64,000 bases of DNA from Dinghuibacter sp035492835 (GTDB lineage Bacteria; Bacteroidota; Bacteroidia; Chitinophagales; Chitinophagaceae): positions 34,235 to 98,234 of the forward strand of contig NZ_DATJIY010000160.1 of assembly GCF_035492835.1 (NCBI RefSeq), given 5' to 3'. Position numbers and translations under genes: made by a program. A model generated the notes under the pieces. The model searched no databases. It worked only from the letters and a program-made list of their open reading frames with translations, and was not told where the DNA came from. Numbering within the stretch: the first letter of the stretch is position 1; every line of letters starts with the position of its first letter. Shown here one piece after another: positions 9,453 through 17,170 of this stretch.

Positions 9453-10939
9453 GCGAAGAAACCGTGTATGTACCAGGCGGCGTTTTTGTCATAATGTCCG
9501 GAGCGGAAAAGCCAATAGCGTTTCCCCTCCGTGTCTTCGACGGTGAAATAATCCCGGTGCTCGCCCTCTTCGATCCACCATTCCCGCTCGATGCGCTCCG
9601 GCCCGTCCGCGCGTTTGACCCGGTGGAGCGCCCCCTTGTACCGGAAGTTCATGGGCGGGTAGTCCGGGATGGGAGCGGTCACTTCCACCGGTTCGGGCCG
9701 GGGGAGCAGGTGCACCGGCCGCGGACGGTCGTCCCTCCAGGCCGTGGTGGCCTTTTCCTGGAGCGATCCGGCTTGTTTTATCGAACGCTCGGGCCAGTGG
9801 TGCTCGTCGGGCAGGTAGCGTTTTATGCTTTGTGTCCCGAGTTTTCCGGTGATTCGGTCGAGCATTTCGGCTAAACCTGTATCCAGGAGTCCAAACGATC
9901 CTTCCCACATCTTTTCCTGCAGGGGCGCCGCGTCTTCCACCGTGGGCGCCTCCAGCACAAACAATTCTATACCCAGGGCGGGTTCGATCCTGGCTATATG
10001 ATCCTCGAAGAGCCGGTAGAGGTGAGCGGTGTGGTGCGACGCGCGGGTGGTGCCGATACCGATGGTCTGTGTCCTGCCATCCACCCGGAAGGTGGTCAGG
10101 TGGGCGGTCCGCAAACCCTTTCCTTCAGTCCGGAGACGGGAGCACAAAGCCTCCAGCAAGCGCTCCAGTGCGATCCCGATCCCCGTGGCGGTGACGATCG
10201 GTTCCAGACAGGGGAGGCGTTCCTGGTAGGGAACGGGCCGCTCCACTGGTTGTAAGGTCTCGCGTTCCCGTCCAAAAGCCTGGTCCAGTCTTTTGAGCAA
10301 CCCTTCCCCAAACCGCCGTCTGAGTGCCTGTCTGGGCATACGCGCAAACTGGCCGATGCTGGTCAGACCCAGCTTGTGGAGCTTGTCCAGCGTGGATGGC
10401 TCCAGCCGGAGCGCGGCCGGGGACAGGGAGAGCAAGGCCTCTGCGTTGTCTTCGATGACGGCTGTTGGTGGCCCGTACCGCGCGTGCGCCCAGGCTGCGC
10501 CCACCGTGTCCGCGATGGCGGCGCGTACATCATATCCCGCGCTCCTCATGCGCGTCATGATCGTTTTGAGGTATGGCGTTTCCCCACCCCAAAGGTGGGC
10601 GCAACCGCTGATGTCCAGGTGGAGGCCGTCGGGCGGGTCGACCGCAATGCACGGGGAATACCGGATGCACCAGAGGGCCAGCTCGTGTAATAGTTTTTCC
10701 GCACGGGCCGGTTCGTCATCCGCCACGTGCAGTCCATGGATGATCGCCCGGGCGTCGGCCGCGCCCATACCCGGGTAGATGCCTTGTTGTTCGGCTTTTG
10801 CATTGGCGGCGGTGATGACGACGCGACCGTGGTCCAGGACGGTCAGTATGATGGGGATGTCCCGTAGTTCGGGGTTACGGAGGACGTAGCTGTCCGTACG
10901 GAGGTGGCGGAACCATATGGAAAGGAAACGGGCGGCCAT
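9449..10939 (-). CDS. imuB: ImuB, Y-family polymerase-like mutasome hub
   Basis: Y-family DNA polymerase-like protein of 496 residues. In characterised systems ImuB is a non-catalytic adaptor that binds the beta clamp, ImuA and DnaE2. The N-terminus (ARFLSIWFRHLRTD) lacks the aspartate of active Y-family enzymes (usual pattern IDMDAF), and the palm motif reads LHLDISGCAHLWGGE, consistent with an inactive polymerase. The finger and little-finger regions follow (QFARMPRQALRRRFGEGLLKRLDQA). I chose the ATG at 10939, one base after the imuA stop, because family members begin close to FLSIWFRHL; an upstream in-frame ATG at 10990 would overlap imuA. Middle gene of imuA-imuB-dnaE2. Confidence 0.93.
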   Translation of the reverse strand: MAARFLSIWFRHLRTDSYVLRNPELRDIPIILTVLDHGRVVITAANAKAEQQGIYPGMGAADARAIIHGLHVADDEPARAEKLLHELALWCIRYSPCIAVDPPDGLHLDISGCAHLWGGETPYLKTIMTRMRSAGYDVRAAIADTVGAAWAHARYGPPTAVIEDNAEALLSLSPAALRLEPSTLDKLHKLGLTSIGQFARMPRQALRRRFGEGLLKRLDQAFGRERETLQPVERPVPYQERLPCLEPIVTATGIGIALERLLEALCSRLRTEGKGLRTAHLTTFRVDGRTQTIGIGTTRASHHTAHLYRLFEDHIARIEPALGIELFVLEAPTVEDAAPLQEKMWEGSFGLLDTGLAEMLDRITGKLGTQSIKRYLPDEHHWPERSIKQAGSLQEKATTAWRDDRPRPVHLLPRPEPVEVTAPIPDYPPMNFRYKGALHRVKRADGPERIEREWWIEEGEHRDYFTVEDTEGKRYWLFRSGHYDKNAAWYIHGFFA

Positions 10940-10940
10940 G

Positions 10941-11684
10941 TTATCCGGTTTGGACGATGCGTAGTGGCTCCCTTTCATTTTGGGCCTCATGCCGCTGCGC
11001 TTCGCGGAACCGGCCCTCCGCCCATTCCACCACCCAGGTCCCCGGTTTGCCGTTGCGGATCTTGAGGAGCTCGACCTGCCAGCGGGGGAACCCCACGCCC
11101 GGCATGTCGTCTTCCCACTGGCTGGCCAGGGGAGCGATCCTCCATCGGGTTACGCAGGCGACCGTGCCCAGCCGGCGCGGCTGGTGCCGTAGGAGAAAGC
11201 CGGTAACCCGGCTTTTCTCCACGGCCAGCTGAAGACGACGGGAAGTCGTAAAATCGATGTCCCGGACCTCACCTACGACGGAGGCAAGTCCTTCGCAGGT
11301 CAAGGCTTCTTCCACGGCCCACAGTAGGTCGTGCTCGCTGGAGCAATCTATAAAGATTACCCGGTCCGGGGATATGCCAAAGTTGGTCAAAGCAGGAGGG
11401 AATACCGTTCGCGCCGTACTGACCCAGATGCATATTCCCTCCGTGCGCATCAGGTGGCCCAGCAATCCGGCTACGAAACCATGGGCGGCCGCCATATCCT
11501 CGCGGGTCGAGCTGATAAACTCGTGTACCGCCCCGGTGGGGAATACCGCCTGGGGAAAAGCCGCCTCCAGGGCCGGGAGGCCGATATCCACCCTTTCCCC
11601 CCTGGAAGGAGGCTTGAACCCCTGCAAGGGAAGGATGTCCCTTTGCAGCTGCCGGATGATATCGCTGGTTGCCACATTGCTCAA
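10941..11684 (-). CDS. imuA: ImuA, RecA-like mutasome component
   Basis: ImuA protein of 247 residues, distantly RecA/SulA-like, the first gene of the mutasome operon. Recognisable segments are FPTGAVHEFISSTREDMAAAHGFVAGL, the sheet VIFIDCSSEHDLLWAVEEAL, and the C-terminal WRIAPLASQWEDDMPGVGFPRWQVELLKIRNGKPGTW, which is strongly conserved in ImuA. No canonical Walker A motif (GxxxxGKT) is visible. The start is a TTG at 11684; a GTG at 11675 is the alternative, and there is no in-frame ATG before the upstream stop. A 23-bp palindrome lies 12 bases upstream and probably controls the operon. Confidence 0.9.
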   Translation of the reverse strand: MSNVATSDIIRQLQRDILPLQGFKPPSRGERVDIGLPALEAAFPQAVFPTGAVHEFISSTREDMAAAHGFVAGLLGHLMRTEGICIWVSTARTVFPPALTNFGISPDRVIFIDCSSEHDLLWAVEEALTCEGLASVVGEVRDIDFTTSRRLQLAVEKSRVTGFLLRHQPRRLGTVACVTRWRIAPLASQWEDDMPGVGFPRWQVELLKIRNGKPGTWVVEWAEGRFREAQRHEAQNEREPLRIVQTG

Positions 11685-11695
11685 TTGTTTAGCGA

Positions 11696-11718
11696 AATTA
11701 CTAAATTATTTAGTAATT
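11696..11718. promoter_or_regulatory. Perfect 23-bp palindrome between imuA and a small divergent gene
   Basis: Arms AATTACTAAAT and ATTTAGTAATT are exact reverse complements around a single central T. The element is AT-only apart from one C and one G, inside a GC-rich genome. It lies 12 bp before the imuA start and 55 bp before the ATG of the small + strand gene at 11774. By position it is a repressor operator, most simply the SOS (LexA-type) box of the mutasome; the identity of the repressor is inferred. Confidence 0.65.
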
Positions 11719-11773
11719 CATCGGTTGTTTTTCCGCTAAAAAGTGTTGGCGTAATTCTCGCATTATTCTTTTC

Positions 11774-12043
11774 ATGACCCCGGAAATCCAGGCTAACCTC
11801 GATGCCCTATCCCTGGCAGAATTGAGAAAGTTATTGCTCACGGAAATCAACCGCTTCATACAAGCCGTCGAAGCCGGTGAGGATGCCGCTGAGCTAAAAC
11901 GCCATACTGCGGAAATCTATGCCCTTCTGTTGGCCAGGGAAACCGCTCCCGTGGAAAAAGTTCCCCCTTCCGGTCCGATCCGGGCTGATTTTCCGGGCTG
12001 TCAATCGCTAACTACAGCAATTGTCAACAACGGCGTCCCATAA
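11774..12043 (+). CDS. Small helical protein of unknown function, divergent from imuA
   Basis: An 89-residue protein, mostly amphipathic helix in the first 60 residues (EIQANLDALSLAELRKLLLTEINRFIQAVEAGEDAAELKRHTAEIYALLLARE) and then a proline-containing tail. I recognise no family. It is transcribed away from the mutasome operon and shares the intergenic region with the 23-bp palindrome, so it may be SOS-controlled too. Its end overlaps the convergent DUF3050 gene by 36 bases. The helix pattern and codon use favour a real gene. Confidence 0.55.
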   Translation: MTPEIQANLDALSLAELRKLLLTEINRFIQAVEAGEDAAELKRHTAEIYALLLARETAPVEKVPPSGPIRADFPGCQSLTTAIVNNGVP

Positions 12044-12775
12044 ACGTATCCTCGATTCGAGGGCTTCGCGCGCCGCTGTTTCCGCTTCCATCCATTTTTG
12101 GGGTTCGTCCCCGCATAATTCCTGTAACATTTGCAGCGCCAGGTGACTGTGATGTCCACCGTCGACTTCGATGTGTCTTTCGAGGTAGTATTTGAATTTT
12201 TGGAGACCGCTGTCCTCCGGGAAGCTCCGCACGATCGGTAAGAACAGGTCGGGAATGAGGTCCTCCCTTCCAAAAGTAAACACCGCCGCCAGTACATGTG
12301 CTTTATCCAGACGTATGGTATCGAAGGTGAATTCCAGGAATTGCCGCACGGCAGCTTCCGTGGCGGCGATCGCTTCGCCGGGCGTCGCACCATTCCGTAA
12401 TGATCCGACCAGTCCGCGGATAAGCGAGGTGTCCGCACCCGCCTGTTCCATGGCCCCCAGGTAAAGCTCGAAGTGACTGAGGCGCCGGCCCGTCTCATCG
12501 ACGTCGCTTTCCTCCCCCAGCACGATCTCATTGATCAGGTAACGTACGTCGCCGTTATACACGGGTACCCAGGGCACCTCCACACAGGTCAGTGTCCTTT
12601 GCAGCGCCTTTAGCAGGGACATGAAGTCCCAGACCGCGTATACATGGTATTGCATGAATATGCGGAAATCCGCCGTCGTGCGGACCTTTGAATACAATGG
12701 ATGGCTGGTTAGCCTGTTTCGGATGGGTTCCAGGGAAGCCTGGAGACGCGCTACGGCGTTCGGATGATGGTTCAT
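12008..12775 (-). CDS. DUF3050 protein (haem-oxygenase-like fold)
   Basis: Protein of 255 residues matching DUF3050: HPLYSKVRTTADFRIFMQYHVYAVWDFMSLLKALQRTLTC near the N-terminus, then LINEIVLGEESD and the C-terminal HIEVDGGHHSHLALQMLQELCGD. The histidine- and glutamate-rich helices resemble the haem-oxygenase/TenA-like fold and may bind a diiron centre, but the reaction is not known. The ATG at 12775 is preferred over a TTG nine bases upstream. A perfect promoter box (TACCTTTG) stands six bases before it. Confidence 0.85.
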   Translation of the reverse strand: MNHHPNAVARLQASLEPIRNRLTSHPLYSKVRTTADFRIFMQYHVYAVWDFMSLLKALQRTLTCVEVPWVPVYNGDVRYLINEIVLGEESDVDETGRRLSHFELYLGAMEQAGADTSLIRGLVGSLRNGATPGEAIAATEAAVRQFLEFTFDTIRLDKAHVLAAVFTFGREDLIPDLFLPIVRSFPEDSGLQKFKYYLERHIEVDGGHHSHLALQMLQELCGDEPQKWMEAETAAREALESRIRLWDAVVDNCCS

Positions 12776-12781
12776 GCGGCG

Positions 12782-12789
12782 CAAAGGTA
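12782..12789 (-). promoter_or_regulatory. Bacteroidota -7 promoter box TACCTTTG for the DUF3050 gene
   Basis: Exact TAnnTTTG match, six bases before the ATG at 12775, so transcription should start within a few bases of the start codon. No clear -33 TTTG is visible. Confidence 0.6.
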
Positions 12790-12823
12790 AAGCCCCGGAG
12801 CATACGCCGGGGCTTTATACCTG

Positions 12824-13375
12824 CTATGCGGTCCATTCGGCCACGGTCAGCACGTCTGCCTGGCGGGGGAATACCTTGGTCATAAGGATGTTGTGCACAT
12901 CGGCGTCCGAGTCGGCGCAGCCGTCCGAAAGGACGGTGATGCCGTAATCCTTGTCGGCGGCTTCCCGGACGGTGGACAACACGACTCCGCTGGTAGCGAT
13001 CCCCGTGAGCACGATGTGTCCAATGCCGTAAGCACGCAGGACGACCTCGAGGTCGCTACCGGTAAAGGCGCTGACCCGGCGTTTGACGCAGGTCACTTCG
13101 CCTTCCGCGGGCGCCACCGATTCGTCGATCGCCATGAATACCTCCGGCGGCGCGCTGGCGACCATGGGTTTGGCGGCCGTGAAGCCTTTGTTATTCGCGC
13201 TGATCTCCGGCGCGCCCTTTCGGAAACCGACGACCACGTAGACGACGGGTATGTCTTTGGCGCGGGCGTGGGCGATGGCAGCGGCAACGCTTTTGGTGAC
13301 GGATGCGATTTCAGGAAACCGGCTGATGAACGCCGACTGCATGTCCATGACGAGAAGGGCTGTCTTTTGTTCCAT
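12824..13375 (-). CDS. Isochorismatase-family hydrolase-like protein, catalytic Cys replaced
   Basis: Isochorismatase-like alpha/beta protein of 183 residues, a family that includes nicotinamidases, carbamoylases and isochorismatases. The catalytic aspartate is present (LLVMDMQSAF, D11), as is the lysine (CVKRRVSAFTGSDL, K98). The loop that normally carries the nucleophilic cysteine (GVATNVCVEST-like) reads GIATSGVVLST, placing valine 131 where cysteine is expected. It may therefore use a different mechanism or be inactive as an amidase; a group of SGVVLST proteins exists in this family. It lies 34 bases downstream of a TetR regulator and is probably controlled by it. Confidence 0.85.
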   Translation of the reverse strand: MEQKTALLVMDMQSAFISRFPEIASVTKSVAAAIAHARAKDIPVVYVVVGFRKGAPEISANNKGFTAAKPMVASAPPEVFMAIDESVAPAEGEVTCVKRRVSAFTGSDLEVVLRAYGIGHIVLTGIATSGVVLSTVREAADKDYGITVLSDGCADSDADVHNILMTKVFPRQADVLTVAEWTA

Positions 13376-13409
13376 GTTCGTGTCGTTTTTTGTTGGGTAT
13401 AATAATGTA

Positions 13410-14027
13410 TCAGGCTTTCAACCCGTGGATGACCAGGCGGGCCAGGGTCCTGGCCGCCGGTTCGATCCGGCCGTATGCTTCTTCGATGACGATTTCCCGC
13501 TTGAGCCCGTGGACGGTGCCCAGCAATACGAACACCAGCGATTCCAGCTCCTGCGCCGGGATGGCCCGTAGCTCGCCTTGCGCTATTCCCCCTTTGAGTA
13601 TCTTTTTGAGCAAGGCGCCCTCCTGTGTAATGATCCGTGCGTGCGCTTCTTTTTTTAGCGGGGCGTACCGGGACATCTCGTCTGCGTTCATGCCGTCCTC
13701 GAGCGCTCCATAGAGCTCCCGTCGTTTGCGGATCAGGTGCAGCTTGGTTAAGCAAAAGGCGACGATTCTCGCTTCCGTCCCCGTGGCCCGGTCGACCGCC
13801 CGCGCGATTTCTTCGAGGATCCCCGTTATTTCCATGTCCACCACCGCCGCAAAAATCTCCTCCTTGCTCTTATAATAATAGTACAAGGAGCTCCGCCCTT
13901 TGCCGATGGCCTTGGCCACGTCGTCAACGGTGACCCGTTGCAGCCCGTATTTTTGAAACAGCTGCTGTGCCGCCAGCAGGATTTGCTGCTGGATGGCGTC
14001 TTCCCTTATGACCGGATTGCTGGACAT
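13410..14027 (-). CDS. TetR/AcrR-family transcriptional regulator
   Basis: One-component repressor of 205 residues. The N-terminal HTH reads AIQQQILLAAQQLFQKYGLQRVTVDDVAKAIGKGRSSLYYYYKSKEEIFAAVV, a typical TetR recognition region, followed by an all-helical ligand domain. The start is the ATG at 14027 (MSSNPVIRED); the frame is open to 14099, but a perfect promoter box at 14035-14042 lies inside that extension, which rules it out. It is followed by the isochorismatase-like gene and is divergent from the ApbE-DUF2271 gene. The ligand is unknown. Confidence 0.9.
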   Translation of the reverse strand: MSSNPVIREDAIQQQILLAAQQLFQKYGLQRVTVDDVAKAIGKGRSSLYYYYKSKEEIFAAVVDMEITGILEEIARAVDRATGTEARIVAFCLTKLHLIRKRRELYGALEDGMNADEMSRYAPLKKEAHARIITQEGALLKKILKGGIAQGELRAIPAQELESLVFVLLGTVHGLKREIVIEEAYGRIEPAARTLARLVIHGLKA

Positions 14028-14034
14028 GCCGGGG

Positions 14035-14042
14035 CAAAGGTA
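14035..14042 (-). promoter_or_regulatory. -7 promoter box TACCTTTG for the TetR gene
   Basis: Exact TAnnTTTG match seven bases before the ATG at 14027. It supports that start and predicts an almost leaderless mRNA. Confidence 0.6.
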
Positions 14043-14046
14043 TTGC

Positions 14047-14097
14047 TTTTCGACATATGGGCAAAAAGTGTTTAAAAGTCGGGTTTTGTCGAAAACC
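14047..14097. promoter_or_regulatory. Inverted GTCGAAAA repeats between the TetR and ApbE genes
   Basis: TTTTCGACA at 14047-14055 and its exact reverse complement TGTCGAAAA at 14087-14095 flank the divergent promoter space. The second copy also sits in a compact palindrome, GGTTTT-GTCG-AAAACC, at 14082-14097. By position these are candidate TetR operators acting on tetR itself and possibly on the + strand cluster. Confidence 0.45.
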
Positions 14098-14150
14098 ATG
14101 GAAGGATTACGAAAATATGGGTAGATTTAAAGGCGCCAAATCAGTATAGC

Positions 14151-15647
14151 ATGAAAACCGCTTTATTGCTCGCCCTCCTTACTACCGTCCGGCTGGGCGG
14201 AAACACGCCGCCTCCCCCAATCCCGCTGACCGGTAACGTCCCCCATCCCTATGTATCCCATTTTGAAAACGTGCTGGGCACCTCAATGGAGCTGAAGGTG
14301 ACGGCCTCGACGGATAAGGCGTACAGCCAGGCCGAAAACGCCGTGCTCGCCGAGATCGCCCGGCTGAGCCACATCCTTAGCGGGTACGACCCCGCCAGTG
14401 AATTCGGTCGCTGGGAGCAAACGTACAACCAGCCCATTCCGGTGTCCAGGGAGCTATTCGAGGTACTGGACCTGTTCGACCGCTGGCGTCAGCGAACCGA
14501 TGGCGCCCTGGACGCGTCGGCCGAAGTAGTGACGCAGGCCTGGAAGCGCGCGGCGGCGGCCGGAAGGCCACCCACCGCCGCCGAGTTGTCGGCCGCGGTG
14601 GAAGAGGTCAGGCAGGTCCATTGGACGCTGGACCGCGACAAGCAAACCGCAACCCACCTGAGCCGGACCCCATTGATGCTCAATTCTTTTGCAAAAAGTT
14701 ATATCATCCGTCACGCCGCGATGGCCGCGTTGGCCAACCCGGACGTGCACGGTATTGTCGTAAACATCGGGGGGGACCTGGTCGTTGCCGGCGACGTCCA
14801 TGAAACCGTGGACATCAGCGATCCCCGCGCGGACGCCGAAAACGACACGCCCATGGGCGTATTGACGGTCCACGACCGCGCGGTCGCGACCAGCGGCAAC
14901 TATCGCCGGGGTGAAATGATCGGCGGCCGCTGGTATTCGCACATCGTCGACCCCCGCACCGGCCAACCGGCGGACGACATCCTCAGCGCCACCGTCGTAG
15001 CGCCCGGCGCTACCGATGCCGGGGCGCTGGCCACCGCCTTCAACGTCATGAAGGTATCCGAAAGCGTCCGGCTGGCGGCGTCCATCCCCGGGGTGGACTA
15101 CCTGATCATTACCCGTGACGGCCGCCGGGTCGAAAGCCCCGGGTGGAAGACGCTGGAGGTCAAAACCGCGCCGGCCGCGGCACCGGGCGACTTCGAAGTC
15201 CTGGTCAGCCTGGAGATCAACCTGCAAAAAGAGTCCTTTGTCAAAAGGCCCTATGTCGCGGTTTGGGTCGAAGATGAAAACCACGCCCCCGTCCGTACGA
15301 TCAGCTTATGGCATGGCGCGGACCGGTATCTCCCCGAATTGAAATCGTGGTACCTGAAATACCATGGGCTCTACGCCGCGGACCAGCGCTTCAATGCCTC
15401 CCTGACCAGCGCCACGCGGTCGGCGGGCAAATACACCGTAAAATGGGATGGCAGGGACGACCAGGGAAATGTCGTAAAGCCCGGCAAGTATATCATCAAG
15501 ATCGAGGCCGCCCGCGAGCACGGCACCTATCAGCTGATGCGCCAGGAAATAGCCTGTGACGATACGCCTAAAGAGATCAGCATCCCGGGCAACGTGGAAA
15601 TCGCCACGGCGTCCCTCGACTACCGTAAAAAGACCAATGGCCAATAG
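14151..15647 (+). CDS. ApbE (FAD:protein FMN transferase) fused to DUF2271
   Basis: Exported two-domain protein of 498 residues. After a signal peptide (MKTALLLALLTTVRLGG), residues about 40-345 form an ApbE domain: NSFAKSYIIRHA, VVNIGGDLVVAG, ATSGNYRR, WYSHIVDPRTGQPA and the acidic/threonine motif TDAGALATAFNVM expected to bind Mg and FAD. ApbE transfers FMN to threonine in exported flavoproteins. Residues about 350-490 are DUF2271, a periplasmic domain with beta structure (VLVSLEINLQKESFVKRPYVAVWVEDEN, KWDGRDDQGNVVKPGKYIIKIEAAREHG). The next gene, a PepSY-type membrane protein, overlaps by 11 bases, suggesting one operon for an envelope flavin/redox module. Confidence 0.9.
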   Translation: MKTALLLALLTTVRLGGNTPPPPIPLTGNVPHPYVSHFENVLGTSMELKVTASTDKAYSQAENAVLAEIARLSHILSGYDPASEFGRWEQTYNQPIPVSRELFEVLDLFDRWRQRTDGALDASAEVVTQAWKRAAAAGRPPTAAELSAAVEEVRQVHWTLDRDKQTATHLSRTPLMLNSFAKSYIIRHAAMAALANPDVHGIVVNIGGDLVVAGDVHETVDISDPRADAENDTPMGVLTVHDRAVATSGNYRRGEMIGGRWYSHIVDPRTGQPADDILSATVVAPGATDAGALATAFNVMKVSESVRLAASIPGVDYLIITRDGRRVESPGWKTLEVKTAPAAAPGDFEVLVSLEINLQKESFVKRPYVAVWVEDENHAPVRTISLWHGADRYLPELKSWYLKYHGLYAADQRFNASLTSATRSAGKYTVKWDGRDDQGNVVKPGKYIIKIEAAREHGTYQLMRQEIACDDTPKEISIPGNVEIATASLDYRKKTNGQ

Positions 15648-16236
15648 CTGGAACCGGAAGACCGCGATGCTCGTACGCTGGCTGCACATCTACCTGTCGA
15701 TGGTCAGCTTCGCGCTCATTTTTTTCTTCGCCGTTACCGGCCTGACGCTGAATCATGCCGAACGGTTTACGGGAAAGGTAAGCACCGTGGAGGTTTCGGG
15801 CGCCCTCAACCCGGCCTGGGTGCGCGACCCGGACACCCTGAAGGTCGACAAGCTCTCGGTGGTGGAATACCTGAGGAAAACGCATGGCATCAGCGCCGCC
15901 CTGAGCGACTTCCGTATCGATGACGAACAGGTCGGGGTATCGTTTAAAGGTCCGGGGTTCGCGGCGGATGCGTTTGTGGACCGGGCCACGGGGAAGTACC
16001 AGCTGACAAAGACGAGCGCCGGCTTTATCGGCCTGATCAACGACCTGCACAAGGGGCGGGACACCGGTCACGCCTGGTCGGTCTTTATCGACGTCGCCGC
16101 GGTGCTTTTGTCGGTGGTGTCGCTGACCGGCCTGCTGCTGTTGCTCTTTTTGAAAAAAAGAAGGGCCAGCGGTCTTTGGATCGCCGCCGCGGGTCTGGCG
16201 CTGGCGTTGCTGGTCTACCTGATTTGGATAAAATAA
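15637..16236 (+). CDS. PepSY-associated transmembrane protein
   Basis: Membrane protein of 199 residues, a shortened relative of PepSY-TM flavoprotein-associated reductases. Helix 1 is WLHIYLSMVSFALIFFFAVTGLTLNH, with a histidine that could ligate haem. An extracytoplasmic PepSY-like domain follows (about 45-120), then DLHKGRDTGHAWSVFIDVAAVLLSVVSLTGLLLLLFL and a last helix. The LNDLHKG..GH segment is typical. The ATG at 15637 overlaps the preceding stop by 11 bases; a longer frame from 15556 would run through the DUF2271 end and is rejected. Together with ApbE it may form a membrane electron-transfer unit. Confidence 0.87.
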   Translation: MANSWNRKTAMLVRWLHIYLSMVSFALIFFFAVTGLTLNHAERFTGKVSTVEVSGALNPAWVRDPDTLKVDKLSVVEYLRKTHGISAALSDFRIDDEQVGVSFKGPGFAADAFVDRATGKYQLTKTSAGFIGLINDLHKGRDTGHAWSVFIDVAAVLLSVVSLTGLLLLLFLKKRRASGLWIAAAGLALALLVYLIWIK

Positions 16237-16246
16237 ATGCCCAAGC

Positions 16247-17170
16247 ATGAAAAACATATGGATCATCGCCCTCCTCCTTTCGTGGACGGCAACCCGCGCA
16301 CAGGACACGCCCGCGGTCCGCGCTCAGCTAAACGAAGCCCAGTGGAAGGCGGTATCGGGTTACTTCCAGTCGCCCAATAACGACCAGATGTACGTACAGT
16401 TTACGCCCCGGGAGGGTCTTCTGGAAGCGACGTTGCTGTGGAACAACCTCCGGCTGGCGTTACTGCCGGCTTCGGAAGTTTCCTTTGTCAGCCGCGACGA
16501 AGTGGAAGGAAGACACATACACGTTATTTTCCAACAGGACTCCAGCGGTGGCTTGAACGTCATGAAGCTCGAAAACCAGGTCTGGAAAAGAGCCCGGGAA
16601 TACAAACCGGTGGTGCGGAAAGTCATGGATCATACCCCCCGACAGCTGGAGCCCTTTGTGGGCCTCTACCAGTACAGCAATGACGCCGGCCGGTTTATCC
16701 GGTTCTTCATAAAGGACAACTCGCTGATATTGCGACAGGGGTGGGATGACCGGGAGATTTCCTTTTCACCCGAGTCGGAGCTGTCGTTCTTCAGCCCGGA
16801 GTTGACCACGTTTTCGCTACGATTCGTCAAGGGCGATAACGGCGCCGTGACCCAGGCCATCGCCTTCGGACGGGATATTTGGAACAAGGCGGAAAAGCCA
16901 TCGCTCACGCCGGCTATATTGAAAACCTACGAAGGCCGTTTCCGTTCCAAGGACGACCCCGACAATGAGATCCAGGTCATCGCCCGTGGTGACAGCCTCG
17001 TAGTCAAACAGCTTTGGGACGGAAAGGAAACGGGCGTTCAACCCTGGACGAACCTCTACTTTTACAACGAAGCCCAATCCTATCCCCTGCAGATCGTCAA
17101 AAATGACGAAGGCAAGATCATCCAGGCCATCCTGCTCCAGAATAACGTGTTCGACAGGGTGGGGGACTAA
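16247..17170 (+). CDS. Exported protein with three tandem beta-rich repeats
   Basis: Protein of 307 residues with signal peptide MKNIWIIALLLSWTATRAQ. The mature part is three copies of a unit of about 90 residues: residues about 30-117, 133-219 and 226-305. Each follows the plan (L/F)xxYxGxYxx..N-hydrophobic strands..L-P-x-S/N-E/Lxx-F..xxF-x-x-D/N-xG-x-x-xx-A, for example LEPFVGLYQY..LSFFSPE..FVKGDNGAVTQAIAFG and LKTYEGRFRS..LYFYNEA..IVKNDEGKIIQAILLQ. This resembles the small beta-barrel domains (DUF3471-like) often found at the C-terminus of penicillin-binding-like proteins, here stacked alone. Third gene of the ApbE/PepSY cluster; function unknown. Its stop overlaps the convergent DoxX gene by four bases. 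Confidence 0.75.
   Translation: MKNIWIIALLLSWTATRAQDTPAVRAQLNEAQWKAVSGYFQSPNNDQMYVQFTPREGLLEATLLWNNLRLALLPASEVSFVSRDEVEGRHIHVIFQQDSSGGLNVMKLENQVWKRAREYKPVVRKVMDHTPRQLEPFVGLYQYSNDAGRFIRFFIKDNSLILRQGWDDREISFSPESELSFFSPELTTFSLRFVKGDNGAVTQAIAFGRDIWNKAEKPSLTPAILKTYEGRFRSKDDPDNEIQVIARGDSLVVKQLWDGKETGVQPWTNLYFYNEAQSYPLQIVKNDEGKIIQAILLQNNVFDRVGD

Noticed and set aside
14028..14099. 24-residue N-terminal extension of the TetR protein
   Set aside because: A perfect promoter box and operator-like repeats lie inside it, and TetR proteins begin close to the HTH.
14454..15284. 276-codon antisense frame over the ApbE-DUF2271 gene
   Set aside because: Shadow frame; Gly/Arg/Asp-rich and without structure.
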